Assembly (NCBI RefSeq): GCF_001431625.1
Contig: NZ_LLXT01000119.1
Coordinates: 1 to 49,145, forward strand
Origin: Stenotrophomonas geniculata ATCC 19374 = JCM 13324
Lineage (GTDB): Bacteria; Pseudomonadota; Gammaproteobacteria; Xanthomonadales; Xanthomonadaceae
Direction of reading: 5' to 3'
Length of the DNA: 49,145 nt
The position numbers and the translations under genes were made by a program. Every line of letters begins with the position of its first letter. Position 1 is the stretch's first letter. Below the pieces are notes generated by a model. The model was not told the DNA's origin and searched no databases. It was given only the letters and a program-made list of their open reading frames with translations. Shown in pieces: positions 35,953 to 44,981 of this stretch.

Positions 35953-35981
35953 GTCTTCACTGATGAGCAATGGAGTCTGCC

Positions 35982-38339
35982 ATGAGCGGTCACGATCCCG
36001 AGCAGCAGGAACGCCTGCTGCAGGCCCGCGCCAGGAGCGTCCAGGCGCAGCAGCACCTGGTCGAGCAACTGCAGGGCGGTGGACACGCCACCGAAGCGGC
36101 GCGCCTGCGCGAGACCTATCACGCCCGCGAGCTGGGTTCGCTTGCTGATGATGTGTATGCCTCGGCAAAGGGCAAAGGAGAACCGCCGGTCGGGTGGACG
36201 CGAGCCAGTGCCGTGACCGACCCGGACACGCTCAAAGCGGCGGGCATCAGCCTTGGGGCAGCCGACCTGAAGAAGCTGATGCGGCCGAACGACTCGGGTT
36301 TCCGCGCAGAGATCTACATTCCGGACAAAAGGGTGTTCGGTGATGACGCCAAGCCGGTGCTGGTGTTCAAGGGATCCACGGGCGAAATCATCGATCCCCG
36401 GGCGAAAGGCGGGCGGCGTGAGTCCGGAGGCGAGGATTTCCTCAACAACGGACGCCAGGGCGTGGGCATGCAGAGTGACTACTACGATCGGGCCATGGCA
36501 CTGGCGAGTCGCTTGAAGACCTCCGGTACCCACTTTGAACTCGCCGGTCATTCGCTTGGCGGCGGCATGGCCTCTGCCGCTTCGGCGGTGACCGGTGTAC
36601 GTGCGACCACCTTCAATTCGGCGGGCCTGCATCCGGCCACCGCCGATCGCTACGCGAAATCCCACGGATTGCCGGTGTTCAACACGCGCGACACGGTGCA
36701 CACCTACCAGACCTCGGGTGAAGTGCTCAACGATGTGCAGAACGGATTGAAGCGGCTCAACGAGCATCACCGGCAGGGCTTTGGCCTGCTGGCCAGCGAG
36801 ACCAGCCAGCTGCTGCGCCAGCCCGGCGTGCAGCAGATGGTTACCCGCAAGCTGCAGGAGATGATGCCGGCCGGTGCGCAGACGGCCACCGCCCAGCTGG
36901 TTGACCAGCTGGCGTCGAAATCCGGGGCGGAGGCATTGCGCAATGTTCCGGTGGCCGCGGGCAGGATGGAACTGTTGCTGGATGCCAAGACCGAAGTGAA
37001 TGGAAAGGTGGTGGACCGCCGCCATCGAGAAGCGCCAAGCCAGCTTGCCGAATACGGTGGCCCGTTGGCCGAGGTGCTGATCGCAGGTGCGCGTGGCATG
37101 CGTGCCGGACGGGTTGCCGGTGAACATGTCGAGCAGGTCGGCGCGCTGGCGGGCCGGGGCATGAGCCTGTCCGGCGTGGCCGTCGAGCGTGCGTCGACCC
37201 TGCAGGGAAATGCGATCGGCACCGTGGTCGACTACGGTGGAAAGAGCATGCGGGTCGGCATCGAAGGCGGCGCGACGGTCATTGCCAAGGGACGCGAGCT
37301 GCAGGGTCTGGTCGAATCGGTCAGCCACCGCGTGCAGGCCAAGGGCAGTTACGGCTGGAACATCGGGGCCAGCGTGCTGGGTGCGCTCGGTGCCGACGAC
37401 ATGGCCAGGCAGATGCGCGAGCACGGTGACGCGGCCCGCAATCAACACGAAACCAAGGCCCGTGAAGCCACCCGTGAAGCAGCGGCGGATGCCGGCCGCA
37501 TCCGCGCCGGCGGCCATCATCTGGGCGGCCAGCTGCAGCAGGGCGTGCATGGCGTGGCCAATGGGCTGCGCAATGGCTATGCCGTGTACGGCGCGACTTT
37601 CCACATGGGCATGAACTGGAGCAGCCATCAGATCACCGGGCTGACCTCGCAGGCGCCGGCCGTGCTGGCCGGCACCGTCGGGCTGGGTGCGATGGCCAAC
37701 AAGGGCATTGCCACGCACCTGCCCACGCCGGCACTGCCGCAGAACCTGGTCAACCTTGCCAAGACGTCGTGGGTGATCGGGCGCGGCAGTGCGACCATGG
37801 GGGAGTCGGTGGACCGGCATGGCATGAGCGAGACGATGAACCCCAGTCTCGACGCGGCAATCGCGAGCCAGGAGGCGGCCGCGCGCAAGCTGCTTGGACG
37901 GCCGCATGCGCAGCTGCAGGAGGGGGCCGCGAAGATGCCAGCGCTGAACGATCCGGGGCACATCGACTTCCATCTGTTCAAGGGCGCGCAGACCGGCGTG
38001 CACGGCCTCGATGTGGCACATGGCCGCATCCCGAACCTGCAGAGCGACCAGCTGGCCGGGGCGTTGGCTGCGCAGGCCAAGCGCGATGGGCTGCAGGCCA
38101 TTTCCCATGTGCTGCTCAGTGACGACCGCACGCGGGCATTCGCGGTCGACACCCCGGATCTGCAGGCGGCCCACCGCCGACATGCGCACGTGGACGTGGC
38201 GGCCGGCATGGCCCAGCCGCTGGCCGTGAGCACGGCGCAGGTTGACGCCCTGAACACCGGTCGCGAACAGGCGACGGCGGCTGGATTGGCCCAGCAACAG
38301 GGGCTGGAGGCCCAGGAGAATGCCCGGCGGATGGGCTAA
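35982..38339 (+). CDS. Lipase-type X-T4SS antibacterial effector
   Basis: 785 aa. The N-terminal third is a class-3-lipase/DUF2974-like domain: VLVFKGSTGEIID, then the nucleophile elbow AGHSLGGG with Ser191. The middle (about 240-640) is helical and Ala/Gly-rich. From about residue 654 (NDPGHIDFHLF, VHGLDVAHGRIP, DQLAGALAAQAKRDGL, ISHVLLSDD) to a Gln-rich end it matches the XVIPCD, the C-terminal signal by which Xanthomonadaceae effectors bind VirD4 of the type IV system. The domain order is that of the X. citri phospholipase effector XAC0574. No signal peptide. ATG 35982 has GGAG 6 bases upstream; ATG 35970 would add four residues. The secretion system itself is not in the window. Confidence 0.85.
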   Translation: MSGHDPEQQERLLQARARSVQAQQHLVEQLQGGGHATEAARLRETYHARELGSLADDVYASAKGKGEPPVGWTRASAVTDPDTLKAAGISLGAADLKKLMRPNDSGFRAEIYIPDKRVFGDDAKPVLVFKGSTGEIIDPRAKGGRRESGGEDFLNNGRQGVGMQSDYYDRAMALASRLKTSGTHFELAGHSLGGGMASAASAVTGVRATTFNSAGLHPATADRYAKSHGLPVFNTRDTVHTYQTSGEVLNDVQNGLKRLNEHHRQGFGLLASETSQLLRQPGVQQMVTRKLQEMMPAGAQTATAQLVDQLASKSGAEALRNVPVAAGRMELLLDAKTEVNGKVVDRRHREAPSQLAEYGGPLAEVLIAGARGMRAGRVAGEHVEQVGALAGRGMSLSGVAVERASTLQGNAIGTVVDYGGKSMRVGIEGGATVIAKGRELQGLVESVSHRVQAKGSYGWNIGASVLGALGADDMARQMREHGDAARNQHETKAREATREAAADAGRIRAGGHHLGGQLQQGVHGVANGLRNGYAVYGATFHMGMNWSSHQITGLTSQAPAVLAGTVGLGAMANKGIATHLPTPALPQNLVNLAKTSWVIGRGSATMGESVDRHGMSETMNPSLDAAIASQEAAARKLLGRPHAQLQEGAAKMPALNDPGHIDFHLFKGAQTGVHGLDVAHGRIPNLQSDQLAGALAAQAKRDGLQAISHVLLSDDRTRAFAVDTPDLQAAHRRHAHVDVAAGMAQPLAVSTAQVDALNTGREQATAAGLAQQQGLEAQENARRMG

Positions 38340-38393
38340 TGGCCGAATGAACCGCGCCGCGGCGGCGGGGTTCCCCTCCCGCCCCGGCTGCGA

Positions 38394-38399
38394 TACAGT
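38394..38399 (+). promoter_or_regulatory. Possible -10 box of trpE
   Basis: TACAGT preceded by GA. It would start the transcript near 38405, just at or before the Trp-rich leader frame. The -35 region (TTCCCC at 38371) is poor. Confidence 0.35.
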
Positions 38400-38405
38400 C
38401 AAGGG

Positions 38406-38555
38406 GTGTCCAGCCTGACGACCCCGCATACCCTTTCTTCCGCACGCCGTTGGTGGCGATGGTGGCCCGTTGCCGTCGTCCGCCCCCATAACGCTGTGTC
38501 CCGGAAGGAAAGTCGTCTTGAACTCGCACGCTCAGTTTCAGCAGCAGGCCGCTGA
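38406..38555 (+). promoter_or_regulatory. trpL: Candidate trpE leader peptide frame (Trp-rich)
   Basis: An open frame of 49 codons from GTG 38406 holds Arg-Arg-Trp-Trp-Arg-Trp-Trp at 38445-38465, four Trp in five codons, and ends at TGA 38553, 35 bases inside trpE in another frame. There is no ATG. Either GTG 38406 (nearly leaderless) or CTG 38415 (AAGGGG 8 bases upstream) would have to start it. Just before the Trp codons, CTTTCTTCCG (38433-38442) can pair with the trpE ribosome binding site CGGAAGGAAAG (38502-38512), 10 pairs with one bulge. Confidence 0.55.
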
Positions 38556-39993
38556 AGGCCACACCCATATTCCCGTCGTCCGTGAAGTGCTGTCCGACCT
38601 GGACACGCCGCTTTCGGTCTATCTGAAGCTCGCCGACGGCCCCAATACCTACCTGTTTGAATCCGTCGAAGGCGGCGAGCGCTTTGGTCGTTACTCGATC
38701 ATCGGCCTGCCGGCGCGCCGCGTGTACGCCTTCCACGGCCATACGCTGACCGTGCGCGAAGACGGCCAGATGGTGGAAACCCGCGAGGTGGCCGACCCGT
38801 TCGCCGAGGTCGAGGCGCTGCGCAGCGCTCACTCGGTGCCCAAGCTGGACGGCCTGCCGGGCTTCACCGGTGGCCTGGTCGGCTGGTTCGGTTTCGAATG
38901 CATCGGCTACATCGAACCGCGCCTGGCGCCGCCGGCCGGCCGTGATGAACTGGGCACCCCGGACATCCTGCTGCTGGATTCCAATGAGCTGGCGGTGTTC
39001 GACAATCTCAAGGGCCGGCTGTACCTGATCGTACATGCCGACCCCCGGGTCGAGGGCGCCTTCGAGCAGGCCCAGGCCCGCCTGGATGCACTGACCGCCA
39101 AGCTGCGCGCACCGGGCGCCGGTTATCCCGCGCCGCTCAACAGTGATGTGCTGGACGAGTCCGATTTCGTCTCCGGTTTTACCCGCGAAGGCTTCGTCGA
39201 TGCGGTCCAGCGCAGCAAGGAATACATCCGCGCCGGTGACATCTTCCAGGTGGTGCTCAGCCAGCGCCTGAGCGTGCCGTTCAAGGCGCGCCCGGTGGAT
39301 GTGTACCGCGCGCTGCGTGCACTGAACCCGTCGCCGTACATGTACTTCCTGGATGTCGGCGACCTGCAGGTGGTCGGCTCGTCGCCGGAAATCCTGGTGC
39401 GTCTGCAGGATGGCGAAGTCACCGTGCGCCCGATCGCCGGTACCCGTCCGCGCGGTGCCACCGTCGAGCAGGATCTGGCGCTGGAAGCCGAACTGCTGGC
39501 CGATCCGAAGGAACGCGCCGAGCACCTGATGCTGATCGACCTCGGCCGCAACGATGCCGGTCGCGTGTCCAAGGCCGGCACCGTGGAAGTGGGCGAGCAG
39601 TTCGTGATCGAACGCTACAGCCACGTCATGCACATCGTCAGCGAAGTGACCGGGCAGCTGCAGCCGGGGCTGAGCTATGCCGATGTGCTGCGCGCCACCT
39701 TCCCGGCCGGCACGGTCAGCGGCGCGCCGAAGATCCGCGCGCTGGAGGTGATCCGCGAGCTGGAACCGATCAAGCGCAATGTCTATGCCGGCAGCATCGG
39801 CTACATCGGCTGGCACGGCGATGCCGATACCGCGATCGCGATCCGCACCGCGGTGATCAAGGATGGCCGCCTGTACGTGCAGGCCGGCGCCGGCATCGTC
39901 TACGACTCGGACCCGGACAAGGAATGGGACGAGACGATGAACAAGGGCCGCGCGCTGTTCCGCGCCGTCGCCCAGGCTGCCAAGGGCCTGTGA
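38518..39993 (+). CDS. trpE: Anthranilate synthase component I
   Basis: 491 aa chorismate-using subunit of anthranilate synthase, first step of tryptophan synthesis. N-terminal regulatory part includes VSDLDTPLSVYLKLA-like LSDLDTPLSVYLKLADG and ESVEGGERFGRYS, the region of Trp feedback binding. The catalytic C-terminus has PIAGTRPRG, DLGRNDAGRV, GTVSGAPKIRA and QAGAGIVYDSDP. TTG 38518 is chosen as start since GGAAGGAAAG lies just upstream and the protein then begins like its relatives; no ATG is near. It may be controlled by the Trp-rich leader frame that overlaps the start. Confidence 0.94.
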   Translation: MNSHAQFQQQAAEGHTHIPVVREVLSDLDTPLSVYLKLADGPNTYLFESVEGGERFGRYSIIGLPARRVYAFHGHTLTVREDGQMVETREVADPFAEVEALRSAHSVPKLDGLPGFTGGLVGWFGFECIGYIEPRLAPPAGRDELGTPDILLLDSNELAVFDNLKGRLYLIVHADPRVEGAFEQAQARLDALTAKLRAPGAGYPAPLNSDVLDESDFVSGFTREGFVDAVQRSKEYIRAGDIFQVVLSQRLSVPFKARPVDVYRALRALNPSPYMYFLDVGDLQVVGSSPEILVRLQDGEVTVRPIAGTRPRGATVEQDLALEAELLADPKERAEHLMLIDLGRNDAGRVSKAGTVEVGEQFVIERYSHVMHIVSEVTGQLQPGLSYADVLRATFPAGTVSGAPKIRALEVIRELEPIKRNVYAGSIGYIGWHGDADTAIAIRTAVIKDGRLYVQAGAGIVYDSDPDKEWDETMNKGRALFRAVAQAAKGL

Positions 39994-40060
39994 GCCTTTC
40001 CGTGCCGTGGCCTGCGCCGCGGCACCTCCTGCTGTTCCCGTTCAAGACAAGGAGTACCGC

Positions 40061-40840
40061 ATGAAGCTGCTGAGCGCATTGCTGTGGTCGTCACTGCTGG
40101 CCACGATGGCCCCGTCTGCGTGGGCGCAGGCCAATACCATTCCCTCGCAGCCGCACCTGCTGGTGAAGGGCGAGGCGCGCCGCGTGGTGATGCCGGACCG
40201 GTTCGGCCTGCAGTTGAACATCGAAGAGACCGACATGGATGCTGACGCCGCGCGCCGCCGCGTGCAGGACAACGTCGCGCGCGTGCTGGCGCTGTTCAAG
40301 CAGCACAAGGCGGTGGAAGGCAGCGTGCGCGCGGACAACCTGCGTATCGGTCCGGCGACGCGCTATGAGCAGAACCGGCAGGTCTTCATCGGCACCCGCG
40401 TGTCGCGCCAGCTGCGTGCCAGCTTCGCCAGCGTGAAGGCGATGCAGGACGTGCTGGGTGCGCTGAAGGCCAACGAGAACGTGCAGGTCAGCAGCGTGGC
40501 CCCGACCTACTCGGGCGAAGTGGCGCTGCGACGCGAACTCAAGGGCGAAGCAGCGGCCAAGACCCGCGAGTCCGCGCAGGGCCTGGCCAAGGCCTATGGA
40601 ACGAAAGTGCGTGGCCTGTACAGCATCTCCGACGTGGCGCCGGACTTCGCCTACGGCATCCAGGCCGGGCAATGGCCGCAGCCGGGCGAGGATGGTGAGT
40701 ATCTGGACAGGATCTCGGTGACCGGCAGCTATGCACCGACCTCGGCACCTGCGCCCGGTGCACCGGAGTCCATTGAAGCCGGCCCCATCACCTACACCGA
40801 AAACGTATACGCCATTTTCCTGATAAGCGACGGAACCTGA
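40061..40840 (+). CDS. SIMPL-domain (DUF541) secreted protein
   Basis: 259 aa with a Sec signal peptide (cleavage likely after SAWA, about residue 22). The SIMPL domain follows: [24 protein letters not shown], then a helical hairpin and [39 protein letters not shown] in parts. The periplasmic function of this family in bacteria is unclear. It has a strong AAGGAG before ATG 40061, lies 68 bases after trpE and 3 bases before trpG, so it sits inside the trp transcription unit. Confidence 0.85.
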   Translation: MKLLSALLWSSLLATMAPSAWAQANTIPSQPHLLVKGEARRVVMPDRFGLQLNIEETDMDADAARRRVQDNVARVLALFKQHKAVEGSVRADNLRIGPATRYEQNRQVFIGTRVSRQLRASFASVKAMQDVLGALKANENVQVSSVAPTYSGEVALRRELKGEAAAKTRESAQGLAKAYGTKVRGLYSISDVAPDFAYGIQAGQWPQPGEDGEYLDRISVTGSYAPTSAPAPGAPESIEAGPITYTENVYAIFLISDGT

Positions 40841-40842
40841 CC

Positions 40843-41430
40843 ATGTTGTGGATGATCGACAACTACGACAGCTTCACCTACAACCTCGTGCAGTACCTGC
40901 AGACGCTGGGCGCCGAAGTGAAGGTGGTGCGCAACGATGCGATGAGCGTGGACGAGATCGCCGCGCAGAAACCCGAGCGCATCGTCATCTCGCCCGGCCC
41001 GTGCACGCCCAACGAGGCGGGCGTGTCGCTGGAATTGATCCAGCGCCTGGGCCCGACCACGCCGATCCTCGGCGTGTGCCTGGGCCACCAGGGCATCGGC
41101 CAGGTCTACGGTGGCACGGTCATCCGCGCGGGCAACATCATGCACGGCAAGACCTCGCCCATCCGCCATGAAGGCAAGGGCGTGTTCGCCGGCCTGCCGG
41201 ATCGTTACCAGGCCACCCGCTACCACTCGCTGGTGGTGGACAAGCACAGCCTGCCCGATGTGCTGGAAGTGACCGCCTGGACCGAGAACGAGGACGGCTC
41301 GATCGAAGAGATCATGGGCCTGCGTCACCGCCAGTTCCCGGTGGAGGGCGTGCAGTTCCACCCCGAATCCATCCTCACCGAACACGGCCACGCCCTGCTG
41401 CGCAATTTCCTGCAGCGTCCGGCGGCCTGA
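40843..41430 (+). CDS. trpG: Anthranilate synthase component II (glutamine amidotransferase)
   Basis: 195 aa. Supplies ammonia to TrpE from glutamine. Class I amidotransferase triad: Cys in GVCLGHQ, His and Glu in [22 protein letters not shown] and [12 protein letters not shown] are typical of TrpG/PabA. In bacteria with a single copy it may also serve 4-aminobenzoate synthesis. Confidence 0.95.
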   Translation: MLWMIDNYDSFTYNLVQYLQTLGAEVKVVRNDAMSVDEIAAQKPERIVISPGPCTPNEAGVSLELIQRLGPTTPILGVCLGHQGIGQVYGGTVIRAGNIMHGKTSPIRHEGKGVFAGLPDRYQATRYHSLVVDKHSLPDVLEVTAWTENEDGSIEEIMGLRHRQFPVEGVQFHPESILTEHGHALLRNFLQRPAA

Positions 41431-41446
41431 TCCAAGGAGCATTCCC

Positions 41447-42478
41447 ATGAGCTTCTCCCCCCAGGAAGCCCTGCAACGCACCATCGAGCACCGCGAAATC
41501 TTCTTCGACGAAATGGTCGACCTGATGCGGCAGATCATGCGCGGCGATGTCTCGCCGATGATGACCGCCGCCATCCTCACCGGCCTGCGGGTGAAGAAGG
41601 AAACCATCGACGAGATCGCGGCCGCGGCCACGGTCATGCGCGAATTCGCGCTGGCGGTGCCGGTGGCCGATACCACCCACCTGGTCGACATTGTCGGTAC
41701 CGGTGGCGATGGCTCGCATACCTTCAACATCTCCACCTGCGCGATGTTCGTGGCGGCCGCAGCCGGTGCGCGTGTTGCCAAGCATGGCAACCGCAGCGTG
41801 TCGTCCAAGTCCGGCAGCGCCGATGCGGTGGAAGCGCTGGGTGCGGCCATCGAACTGCAGCCGGCCCAGGTGGCCGCGGCCATCGAGCAGACCGGCATCG
41901 GCTTCATGTTCGCGCCGATCCACCATCCGTCGATGAAGGTAGTCGCGCCGGTCCGCCGCGAGATGGGCGTGCGCACCATCTTCAACATCCTCGGCCCGCT
42001 GACCAACCCGGCCAGCGCGCCGTCGGTGCTGATGGGCGTGTTCCACCCCGATCTGGTGGGCATCCAGGCGCGCGTGCTGCGCGAGCTGGGCACCGAGCGC
42101 GCCATGGTGGTCTGGGGCCGCGACAACATGGACGAGATCTCGCTGGGCGCCGGCACCCTGGTGGGCGAGCTGCGCGACGGCAAGGTGCGCGAGTACGAGA
42201 TCCACCCGGAAGACTTCGGCATCGCCATGTCGGCCAGCCGCAACCTGCGCGTGGACGGCCCGGAGCAGTCCATCGCCATGCTGCGCGCCGTGCTGGACAA
42301 CCAGCAGGGACCGGCACTGGACATCGTGGCGCTGAATGCCGGCGCCGCGCTGTACGTGGCCGGCGTGGCCAGCGACATCGGCGATGGCCTGGCCCGTGCC
42401 CGTGCAGCCATCGCCAACGGCAGCGCCCGCCAGCGCCTGCAGCAGTATGTGGAGACCACCCGCGCGCTGGTTGCCTGA
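41447..42478 (+). CDS. trpD: Anthranilate phosphoribosyltransferase
   Basis: 343 aa. Joins anthranilate and PRPP. The PRPP loop [17 protein letters not shown], the [15 protein letters not shown] segment and the anthranilate-site stretch [27 protein letters not shown] (in parts) are intact. ATG 41447 has AAGGAG upstream, 16 bases after trpG. Confidence 0.96.
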   Translation: MSFSPQEALQRTIEHREIFFDEMVDLMRQIMRGDVSPMMTAAILTGLRVKKETIDEIAAAATVMREFALAVPVADTTHLVDIVGTGGDGSHTFNISTCAMFVAAAAGARVAKHGNRSVSSKSGSADAVEALGAAIELQPAQVAAAIEQTGIGFMFAPIHHPSMKVVAPVRREMGVRTIFNILGPLTNPASAPSVLMGVFHPDLVGIQARVLRELGTERAMVVWGRDNMDEISLGAGTLVGELRDGKVREYEIHPEDFGIAMSASRNLRVDGPEQSIAMLRAVLDNQQGPALDIVALNAGAALYVAGVASDIGDGLARARAAIANGSARQRLQQYVETTRALVA

Positions 42479-42552
42479 GCGCGCGGTTCAGCCTGACCCT
42501 TTTGATGGCCGATAATGGCCGTCCTCACCGCCCCCGCACCGAACCGACGACG

Positions 42553-43347
42553 ATGAGCGACATCCTGCAGACGATCCTGGCCCGCAAGGCCGAAGAAGTG
42601 GCCCAGCGCCGCGCCCAGCGCCCGCTCGAGGCGCTTCAGGCCGCCGTGGCCAGCGCCCCGCCGGTACGTGGCTTCGTGCGCGCCCTGCAGGCGGCCGTGG
42701 CCAATGGCGACCCCGCAGTCATCGCCGAGGTGAAGAAGGCCAGCCCGTCCAAGGGCGTGATCCGCCCGGATTTCCGCCCGGCCGATATCGCCGTCAGCTA
42801 CGAGTTCGGTGGCGCCAGTTGCCTGTCGGTGCTGACCGACGCGGATTTCTTCCAGGGTGCCGACGCCTACCTGCAGCAGGCCCGCGAGGCCTGCACGCTG
42901 CCGGTGCTGCGCAAGGACTTCGTGATTGACGCCTACCAGGTGTACGAGGCGCGCGTGCTGGGCGCCGACTGCATCCTGCTGATCGTCGCTGCGCTGGACG
43001 ACACCCAGCTGGCCACCCTGTCCGAACTGGCACTGTCGCTGGGCATGGACGTGCTGGTGGAAGTGCATGACATCGACGAACTGGAGCGTGCGCTGCAGGT
43101 GCCGGCACCGATGATCGGCATCAACAACCGCAACCTGCGCACCTTCGAAGTGTCGCTGCAGACCACGCTGGACATGCAGAAGGCGGTGCCGCGTGACCGC
43201 CTGCTGGTGACCGAGAGCGGCATCCTGGGCCCACAGGACGTGGCGCTGATGCGCGATGCCGGCATCCATGCGTTCCTGGTCGGCGAGGCCTTCATGCGCG
43301 TGGAAGAGCCGGGCGAGGGCCTGCGTCAGCTATTCTTCGCGGCATGA
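42553..43347 (+). CDS. trpC: Indole-3-glycerol phosphate synthase
   Basis: 264 aa TIM barrel. Catalytic residues are seen in [13 protein letters not shown] (Glu, Lys), LRKDFVID (Lys), the [13 protein letters not shown] segment (Asn, Arg) and TESGI (Glu, Ser). Not fused to TrpF. It overlaps the HAD gene by ATGA. Confidence 0.95.
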   Translation: MSDILQTILARKAEEVAQRRAQRPLEALQAAVASAPPVRGFVRALQAAVANGDPAVIAEVKKASPSKGVIRPDFRPADIAVSYEFGGASCLSVLTDADFFQGADAYLQQAREACTLPVLRKDFVIDAYQVYEARVLGADCILLIVAALDDTQLATLSELALSLGMDVLVEVHDIDELERALQVPAPMIGINNRNLRTFEVSLQTTLDMQKAVPRDRLLVTESGILGPQDVALMRDAGIHAFLVGEAFMRVEEPGEGLRQLFFAA

Positions 43348-44060
43348 AAACGCACTATCCGACGCCGCGCGACGATGCGCCGCTGGTGGTCTTCGATTTC
43401 GACCACACCCTCTACGACGGCGATTCGGGCACCCACCTGTTCGCCTCGCTGATCAAGCGCAACCCGTTGCGGATGCTGGCGGCGCTGCTGGTCACGCCGA
43501 TCGCCGGGCCGATGGTGGCGCTGCTGCCGACCCGTCGTGCCGGTATTTCGGTCTATGTGTGGATCGGCAGCTTCGGCCTGCACCGTGCGCGCGACTTCAA
43601 CAAGGTCATCGACGCCTATGTGCTGCGCAATGAGGCGCAGATGCGCGCCAAGCTGCTGCCGCAGGCGCTGGAGGTGTTCGCCGCGCACCGCGCCAAGGGC
43701 GACCGCGTGGTGGTTGCCACCGGCGCGCCGCCAGAGCTGGCACGGGCGATCCTGGCCTTCGTCGCCCACCAGGACGTACCGGTGATCGGCACCGAGGTTG
43801 GCCCGCGGCTGGGCGGCGTCGGCCCGACCCGCCACTGCCACAACGAAGAGAAGATGCGCATGCTGCGCGAGCGCGGCTACGGCGATATCGATATCGCCTA
43901 CTCCGACAGCACCGCCGACCTGCCATTGCTGCTGGCGGCCAAGGCGCCGGTGGTGGTGAACCCGAAGCCGGGCAGGGTGGACTTCTTCCGCCGCGTGCTG
44001 CCGGCCGGCACCCGCATCCTCAACTGGGGCTGCGTGGACCGTGGTGGCGACAAGGCCTGA
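43344..44060 (+). CDS. HAD-IB phosphatase, PgpC-like
   Basis: 238 aa. HAD motifs: [10 protein letters not shown] (nucleophile and acid Asp), VATGAP (motif II) and [12 protein letters not shown] (motif IV). The stretch after motif I ([21 protein letters not shown]) is hydrophobic as in phosphatidylglycerophosphatase C of E. coli, and the DxDxT to YSD layout also matches; so a lipid-phosphate phosphatase is the likeliest role. Coupled to trpC by an ATGA overlap, though no metabolic link to tryptophan is evident. Confidence 0.83.
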   Translation: MKTHYPTPRDDAPLVVFDFDHTLYDGDSGTHLFASLIKRNPLRMLAALLVTPIAGPMVALLPTRRAGISVYVWIGSFGLHRARDFNKVIDAYVLRNEAQMRAKLLPQALEVFAAHRAKGDRVVVATGAPPELARAILAFVAHQDVPVIGTEVGPRLGGVGPTRHCHNEEKMRMLRERGYGDIDIAYSDSTADLPLLLAAKAPVVVNPKPGRVDFFRRVLPAGTRILNWGCVDRGGDKA

Positions 44061-44072
44061 TCCGAGCCTGTT

Positions 44073-44147
44073 GTAGAGCCGAGCCATGCTCGGCTGCTCT
44101 TCGTTGCGGTATCCGTGCGCGATCAGCCGAGCATGGCCCGGCTCTAC
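44073..44147. repeat. Head-on pair of SMAG units
   Basis: 44073-44097 plus (GTAGAGCCGAGCCATGCTCG) and 44123-44147 minus (GTAGAGCCGGGCCATGCTCG), in the convergent gap between the HAD gene and the TauE/SafE gene. Confidence 0.83.
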
Positions 44148-44157
44148 AGGGAATGCC

Positions 44158-44919
44158 TCAGCGATACAGGTGCCCGTACACCGCGTGGCCGATCTGGAAC
44201 AGGCTGATGCCCAGCACCAGCACGCCAACGGCCACCAGCACCCAGCGCTCCTTCACCCGCTTGACCAGGATCGCCGCCACCGGCGCGGCCATCATGCCGC
44301 CGATCAGCAGGCCGGCGACGATCTGCAGGTGCTGCACCCCCATCGACAGCAGGAAGGTCGCCGACACCGTCAGCGTGACCACGAACTCCGCCGCATTGAC
44401 CGTACCGATGGTGGTGCGCGCCTGGCCACCACGAGCGAGCAGGGTGGACGTGGCGATCGGCCCCCAGCCGCCACCGCCGCTGGCGTCGAGCAGGCCCGCG
44501 AAGAAGCCCAGCACCGGTACCCGGCGGATTTCGCCCTTGGGCATCCAGCGTCCGGCCGCGCGGGCCAGGATGATGATCGCCAGCACCAGCAGGTACAGGT
44601 AGATCAGTGGCCGGATGATCTCGCCCGGGATCTGGGTGAGCACGTAGGCGCCCACCGCGCCGCCCACCGCGCCGGGCAGGGCCAGGCGCAGGAACAGGCG
44701 TTTATCGACATTCCCGGCGGCGAGGTGCGACACACCCGAGGCGCCGGTGGTGAACACTTCCGCGGTGTGGATGCTGGCGCTGACCTGCGCCGGCGGCAGG
44801 CCCATGCTCAGCATCACCGACGATGAGACCAGGCCGAAAGCCATGCCCAGCGCGCCGTCGACCAGCTGCGCGCCGAGGCCGATAAGGATGAACCACCAGA
44901 ATTCGCTGCTCAGTTCCAT
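44158..44919 (-). CDS. TauE/SafE-family sulfite/organic anion exporter
   Basis: 253 aa, seven to eight hydrophobic helices with the duplicated TauE pattern: GALGMAFGLVSSSVMLSMG in the first half and LDASGGGGWGPIATSTLLARGG in the second. Members export sulfite, sulfonates or similar anions; the substrate here is open. ATG 44919. Confidence 0.88.
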   Translation of the reverse strand: MELSSEFWWFILIGLGAQLVDGALGMAFGLVSSSVMLSMGLPPAQVSASIHTAEVFTTGASGVSHLAAGNVDKRLFLRLALPGAVGGAVGAYVLTQIPGEIIRPLIYLYLLVLAIIILARAAGRWMPKGEIRRVPVLGFFAGLLDASGGGGWGPIATSTLLARGGQARTTIGTVNAAEFVVTLTVSATFLLSMGVQHLQIVAGLLIGGMMAAPVAAILVKRVKERWVLVAVGVLVLGISLFQIGHAVYGHLYR

Positions 44920-44943
44920 GCCCCGAGCCTAGCGCGCGAGGGA

Positions 44944-44967
44944 GTGCGGACCAAGGTCCGCACCCAC
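44944..44967 (-). repeat. SMAG-like palindrome
   Basis: On minus GTGGGTGCGGACCTTGGTCC then GCAC. Lies between clp and the TauE/SafE gene. Confidence 0.65.
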
Positions 44968-44981
44968 CGGGGGCTCAACGG

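Noticed and set aside
35013..38489. A single 1158-codon minus-strand open frame across the effector gene
   Set aside because: Its 5' three quarters are the antisense shadow of the effector gene, without family features; only the ankyrin part is real.
38340..38520. Classical transcription-terminating trp attenuator
   Set aside because: No GC stem followed by a T-run occurs between the Trp codons and trpE; translational control fits the sequence better.
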